Shown here: in pieces, positions 59,001 through 64,000 of the stretch
How the letters are laid out: each line of letters opens with the position of its first letter
Numbering within the stretch: position 1 is the stretch's first letter
Origin: Bolinopsis microptera
Taxonomy: Eukaryota > Ctenophora > Tentaculata > Lobata > Bolinopsidae
NCBI RefSeq assembly: GCF_026151205.1
Contig: NC_087083.1
Span: 12,150,944-12,214,943 of the forward strand
Length of the DNA stretch: 64,000 nt
Reading direction: 5' to 3'
Made by a program: the position numbers and the translations under genes
The notes under the pieces: generated by a model
The model's input: the letters and a program-made list of their open reading frames with translations, nothing else
Databases searched by the model: none
Told to the model about the DNA's origin: nothing

Positions 59001-62000
59001 GAAGTGTATTGGAATTGGAGGTAGAAGTGCCTAGGTGGACAGAGTTGTCACTGTCCGGCAACCGCATGTGAGTTCAGTCATACACACGCCTTGGATAAAC
59101 AAACGATTAGATAAACAAACAATTACAAGTAGCATACATTATACACATGTTTGGTTGGTAGGGGTCATTGAATGTCCAAGATGGGTTTCAACGAAGGGGT
59201 AGTCAGAAGCTGAAGAGATAAAAATAAATGATAATTTTACAGTTTACCAAAATATTAAGCTCCACATTTATTTTAAGAAAGATTTAATCCTCAGCCTATA
59301 TTCTTCTAAATATCACTATTATATATATTCCAGTAGACACTTTAAAAGACGAAACGCCCAAATGTCGGCAGTAATAGTAAAATCCTTAGCGAAAACGTTG
59401 CAATAAAATTGATGTGAATATTATTAGTATATATACTAATAATATTCACATCAATTTTATAAAATATATATATTTTATGAAAAGAAAAACGATTACGATC
59501 GATTAATAGACCTTAAACTTGTAAATAGACAGCTTCAACCCAAAATCATCTGGAAAGAATGGACTGGTAAAATTCATGTTAGAACATGTACTGATCTGAA
59601 TTTAAACAGATGCTTATAGGTAAGATTTGAATTTTATCATTTGTCAAGAAAACTGATTGAGATAAGACAGTTTAATCGATTCTATGGAACAAGTCAGGGC
59701 AAGTCATTACGTTTCATGATGTAGAATTGACTAACGAGTGCAGAGTGGTCTAATCTGTGAACTCTTTTAAGAGTAATGATGCTGCTCAATGCTGACACAC
59801 ATTAACAAATATCATAGAATACACACGGAACTGTAGAAACTATAATATATATATTATGCATAATAGTAGTAGGTTAGTAACATCGTTAAGTTACACTGTA
59901 ACTTAAAGTGAACGATAAATTTGGAAAATTTGAAAAATCTCTAATAAGCAAAAACGTTCAATACTTATTTCATACTTATAGGAAAGAACCGAATAATCCA
60001 GAATTTAAATCATCAAACTAATGCGAAAGTAAAGCCTGATTAAAGTATCATCTAAAAAGTGCACAGATTAACGATTAGAACGACCACCACGAACAAAACC
60101 CAAATTGTCTCTGACCCTGATCTCACAAAACATTTGAACTCAAACAACAATCCTACTTCTGCCCAAACTAAATACCAGACAGAACCTTTTAAAACACAAT
60201 ATACCAGGGTTTCATGTTACCACGTTGCTACAACCAAACTAATACGTAATATAACACATAATGCAGACTAATGTGTCGTTACCTAGTAACCCAGCTAATC
60301 TAATGCTTTCAGCATTTAGTATTGGAGGTTGATGAAGAAGACCCTTTTAGTGTTCTGCTATTGACTCGCTGTGTAGTTGTGTGAGAAGGGCATGTTTTCA
60401 GTGTGTTAAGTTAATCATCATGATATATTGACAGAATGGTATCTGGAATATATATAGGTGGTCAGGATTGAGTTACCGGGGCTACGCTGGTGGGCCTTGT
60501 TGGATGCTTGCCAGAAAGAAAGATAACACGGTCATTAGTTTTTTTAAAGCGAATTTGAACCTTAAGACCTGCAGGGTTTTCCACTTTCGTGCGATCTTGA
60601 GAAATATTCTGTAAGTTTTTAATAGAATCATTTGCATCGACCTTTGCCTTCAGGACCTTATACGTTATAGATGTTCGTTAATGAAAAATAGTGTGATCTT
60701 AGAAGGATTAATTTGAATTTTGAATAGTGACGAACAACAGTTAGGGGTAGATTGAACGTATTAACTGACAACTTCAGCTCAACAAATAAACAATCTTCTA
60801 CGAAACGAAGGAGGACGAACAACAGGAAGCACCAGCTGAAGACGCAACGAGGTAATTCAAAAGCTTCTGAAAAAACAACCTTACAACCTCTCGTTTATTG
60901 GCCTGAACTATCCTCCAGATATATGTACACCATGAGTCTTGTACAGTAACAGTTGCAGTCTTAATGTAAAATATCTTCAAATCTTTCGACTTATCACGTC
61001 ATGGGAATTCAAATATACCCTTATATGGCGCCTTAGTAAAATCGAATGCAATAACTAATAGTGCAGAACAATCATAATTTAGTGCGATTCTTGGAATTTG
61101 ACCATTCAAGTTAATATCCTTTAACTTGTAGAATCAACTAAATAGCTGTCTTATTGCCTTCAATTCTGTCAGAACCATCGTGCATAATATTCTCAATATT
61201 AGTGTCGATTTCATTGTTTAAGTCCATGCCTAAAAATAAGGCACTGATAAATGGGAGTTTCAGAGGTTCATTGCAACACGAGGAAAGTCATGTGGGACCA
61301 TTGCTATTGAGTACCTATTGAGTAAGAAATTGGAGCGTCTTTGGAGTATACGACAAGATTATCAGAGAGACTATCCAAGATACCAGTAATATTTTATAAC
61401 TTATACCATGGGTTGCTCGTCACTTGGGGCGGTAGTAACAGACTTAAACATTACTAGTCAAGAAATAAAATTTTGCCATCTCCTTACCATCCCCTTAATA
61501 TGGTAACGAGGTAACACTACGACCTGGTAATACCCTAGTATTATCTAGAAAACCGGAGTAGCATTTTATCATCCTGGTAATTGCCAGGCCTGTAATCCGT
61601 ACTATTACTAGTCTGTATATTGGTTCTAAAAATAATGGGAAGCAAGAATAAGCCTGTCCTAAGCATCGCTCGGTGACACAAAAATCTCTCACAATAACGT
61701 AATTGAAGCTTTTATTGATAACAGCATGGTGATTGAGGTAATTACCAATCAACTGATAACAAGAAAGCAATACACTATGTTCAACATTAAAACAAGATTA
61801 TCGTGCTATGTCCAACCCGTAAAAATCATCAAGCATGGCGCGATCTACATGCAATAATTCATCACGTGTCTGTTAAAGCTGAATTGTCACACGTATCAAT
61901 AGATGTGACGATACAAAAATATATAGAGTTGATTTTATCGGTGGAGTTCTTGAGAAAGTTTTTTTGTGTTCATGCGATATCTTAGGTAAAACATGATAAA

Positions 62001-63311
62001 ACAGATGGATAGATGTTTATGTTGTGTACCGTGTTAGAATCAGAAAACTGGGAAAGAACCGATAACGTATAATGAGATCCAACTGTTCAATATCAACTTG
62101 TAAAGATTTGATGTAAAGCTTTGCTTATCAGGTGACTAGAGTTTCAAACAATAGAGAATGATCAACATAATGTTGCGGGACATGAACATGTGATATCAGT
62201 CATTAGTGTATGGCCGTAGCTGTTCAATGTTCATACATCTCAGAGTTTAACATTTTGGATTTTTTTTCAAGTAGCTCTAGTAAGCAAAACTTTTTTTATA
62301 TATTTATAAAATAGAAGATTATCTGTAGGTACTCAATTCTCTTCACAAAATATCAATGATCGGAAAATCTGGTGGAGTTAACAAAGATAATATACAGATA
62401 ACAGATTTACAATATTTATCACTGCTTTGATAGGTTGTCTTATAATTACAAAATGCATGATGTTAACATTATTTCTTTATCTGTTCAACTGAAATAACTA
62501 GTTACTTGAGGCTGGTAGATACTAAGTCCTAACAACAAGTCCTGATGCCTTCAGATATTTTCAAAATATGCTATGCTTCATAAGCACTGTTTCTGCAGTT
62601 TTATTCAACTCGATGCGATAAGTTTGTGCAACAAAAACGACAAATACTTAATATGAGAATAGTGAAAAAGACTGTAATTCTGATTGTATTAAAAATACAG
62701 ATGAAGCAATAAGGAATTAGCCAAGTATTCAGGACATCCAAGAATTGGCAGGACAAATGAACAACCCGGCATCTTTCACAGATGTTTCCGTCAGCGTTGG
62801 GTAATCCAACTTGGGTAACCCAACTTGGGTTTACAAATGATTATCATAATCAGAAACAACTTGAGTTCACAAATCACAAATGGTTATCATAATCAGAAAA
62901 TTCAACAGCCAACGCCAGAAAACCCTACACGTGATATTGGAAACCAAATTCCTACATTCCCGGGCTTGAGCGTACCAAAGCAAAATGAGGATATTGCGGA
63001 GTGATAAAACATACAATTCATTCACAGCGCGCGGCGCCAACAGCCAACGAGTTTTGCGCGGCTCATCTAGTCTTATTTTGACGGTGACTTAAATTAGACC
63101 ACTTTGTTGTCTCGATCTGTTAATAATAATAAGTATATCGTTTATTAAATAATACGAAGTGGATATTTTTAAATTCTTCATTTCCATAAACGTTCATTTG
63201 CATTTTGCGTTTTAAGATTATTTTCAAAAATTTACGTTATTTTAAATTAAACAGATCGAGCCAAATTTTTGATTACACTTGCTCGCTGTTCTGAAAAAAA
63301 TCCGAAAACCT
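59001..63311. other. Presumed 5' flank of TOGARAM1
   Basis: No convincing gene. A perfect 58-bp palindrome at 59,403 and short plus-strand frames at 60,059 and 60,752 were noted; the latter are Lys/Thr-rich and unsupported. A promoter for TOGARAM1 would be expected near 59.0-59.5 kb, but I see no distinctive element. Confidence 0.4.
59403..59460. repeat. 58-bp perfect palindrome upstream of exon 1
   Basis: ATAAAATTGATGTGAATATT and onward reads the same on both strands around TATATA. It lies 400 bp upstream of the proposed start codon. Confidence 0.85.
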
Positions 63312-63408
63312 TTAACGGGTGATACTCATAAAATATTTGTTTCAAATATTAGACCGTCGACGAGTCCAACTCTGCAGTGCGTGTTTTGGTAAGTTATATT
63401 TATAAACC
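63312..63408 (-). repeat. Interspersed repeat family, copy D (inverted)
   Basis: A diverged inverted copy near the window end. Downstream, 63,491-63,595 shares GC-rich blocks (GCGCGGCGCGGCACAGTAAC) with 53,820-53,850, suggesting these belong to one larger element. Confidence 0.7.
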
Positions 63409-63728
63409 TTTTAAAAACTTAATTTATTCATGTCGTATTGAAAGCATAATCTGATAACGTAAATATTTAATTGACGATGTCAATTCATGGCAGCTCGGCG
63501 CGGCACAGTAGCGCATCTCGCCGATCTAGCCAGTGTCGCTGTGAGAAGCCTTACTAAGTGCGCGGCGCGGCACAGTAACGCATCGCGCTACAACGTAAAT
63601 ATATGTTATGGTGTTCATTTTATTTTACGCTTAATCTAGTGATATTATGAAACGTTGAAACGTTGACGAATTACTTGCTCTATCCAGAACCCTTTCGCTT
63701 GCAGTATACTTACTTTACTTTATTTTAA

Positions 63729-63757
63729 CAGATATTTTACGAGTATCACCCGTAATT
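63729..63757 (+). repeat. Interspersed repeat family, end fragment E
   Basis: Only the ACAGATATTTTACGAGTATC end is present. With inverted copy D, it brackets about 320 bp. Confidence 0.65.
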
Positions 63758-64000
63758 AAAGTATAATATAGTAGCGCGTGACCGCCGATACGAATTGGCG
63801 TAGACTCGACTCATGGCTAGGTCAAACGAATTACTTGTACTTTAAAAATTATGTTTGTTGCAGTATAACGACGCGAGAAACTTACCTGAGGACCCCAGGC
63901 TTTAATGTTGTTAAACTAATAGAGATTAGGCGGAATGACCGGCCGAGCGCGGCCCAGTAACGAGAAACGAGAATCATTACAAATTTTTATTAAACATATT

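Overview
The window is animal (metazoan) nuclear DNA. It is AT-rich, has short exons bounded by GT/AG introns, and carries many tandem repeats, small DNA transposons and decayed LINE pieces. No bacterial operon, rRNA or tRNA was seen. The species cannot be fixed from the sequence; an invertebrate, possibly a non-bilaterian such as a cnidarian, is a guess.

One gene dominates. On the minus strand, 37 coding exons between 59,000 (proposed start) and 6,042 (stop) join into an open frame of about 2,326 codons. I identify it as TOGARAM1 (crescerin-1/FAM179B), a four-TOG-domain ciliary microtubule protein. Exons 2-6 (46.8-42.0 kb) encode TOG1. Exons 7-12 (41.7-39.2 kb) encode TOG2. Exons 13-26 (38.2-16.3 kb) encode a very long, low-complexity, basic/serine-rich linker. 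Exons 27-31 (16.1-9.3 kb) encode TOG3, exons 32-33 a short linker, and exons 33-37 (7.8-6.0 kb) TOG4. Reading phase agrees at 35 of 36 junctions; the exception is exon 23/24 at about 18.3-18.5 kb.

The introns hold almost everything else. The intron at 10.4-15.9 kb contains plus-strand genes: a two-exon single-pass membrane protein (14,402-14,897, poly(A) signal 15,209) and, just before it, a spliced helical ORF (13,275-14,272, one intron only 48 bp). The latter is interleaved with mariner-like inverted repeats and ends inside an interspersed repeat. A 288-bp Harbinger-like MITE lies at 15.5 kb. The 15-kb intron 22.4-37.5 kb is mostly satellites. The intron at 43-44.5 kb carries a 690-bp element with a 9-bp target duplication and a short FLYWCH-like reading frame (MULE-like). 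The 12-kb intron 1 (46.8-59.0 kb) carries a decayed LINE tail's neighbourhood, about 49 copies of an 18-bp CACGTG (E-box) unit, and a 6,714-bp element with exact-length 786-bp terminal inverted repeats and a perfect 8-bp target duplication (50,335-57,048) but no visible transposase.

The flanks (1-6.0 kb and 59-64 kb) show no convincing gene. They contain a 55-bp satellite (3.8-5.1 kb) related to a minisatellite inside the TOGARAM1 gene, a mariner end, and further copies of the interspersed repeat at 63.3-63.8 kb.
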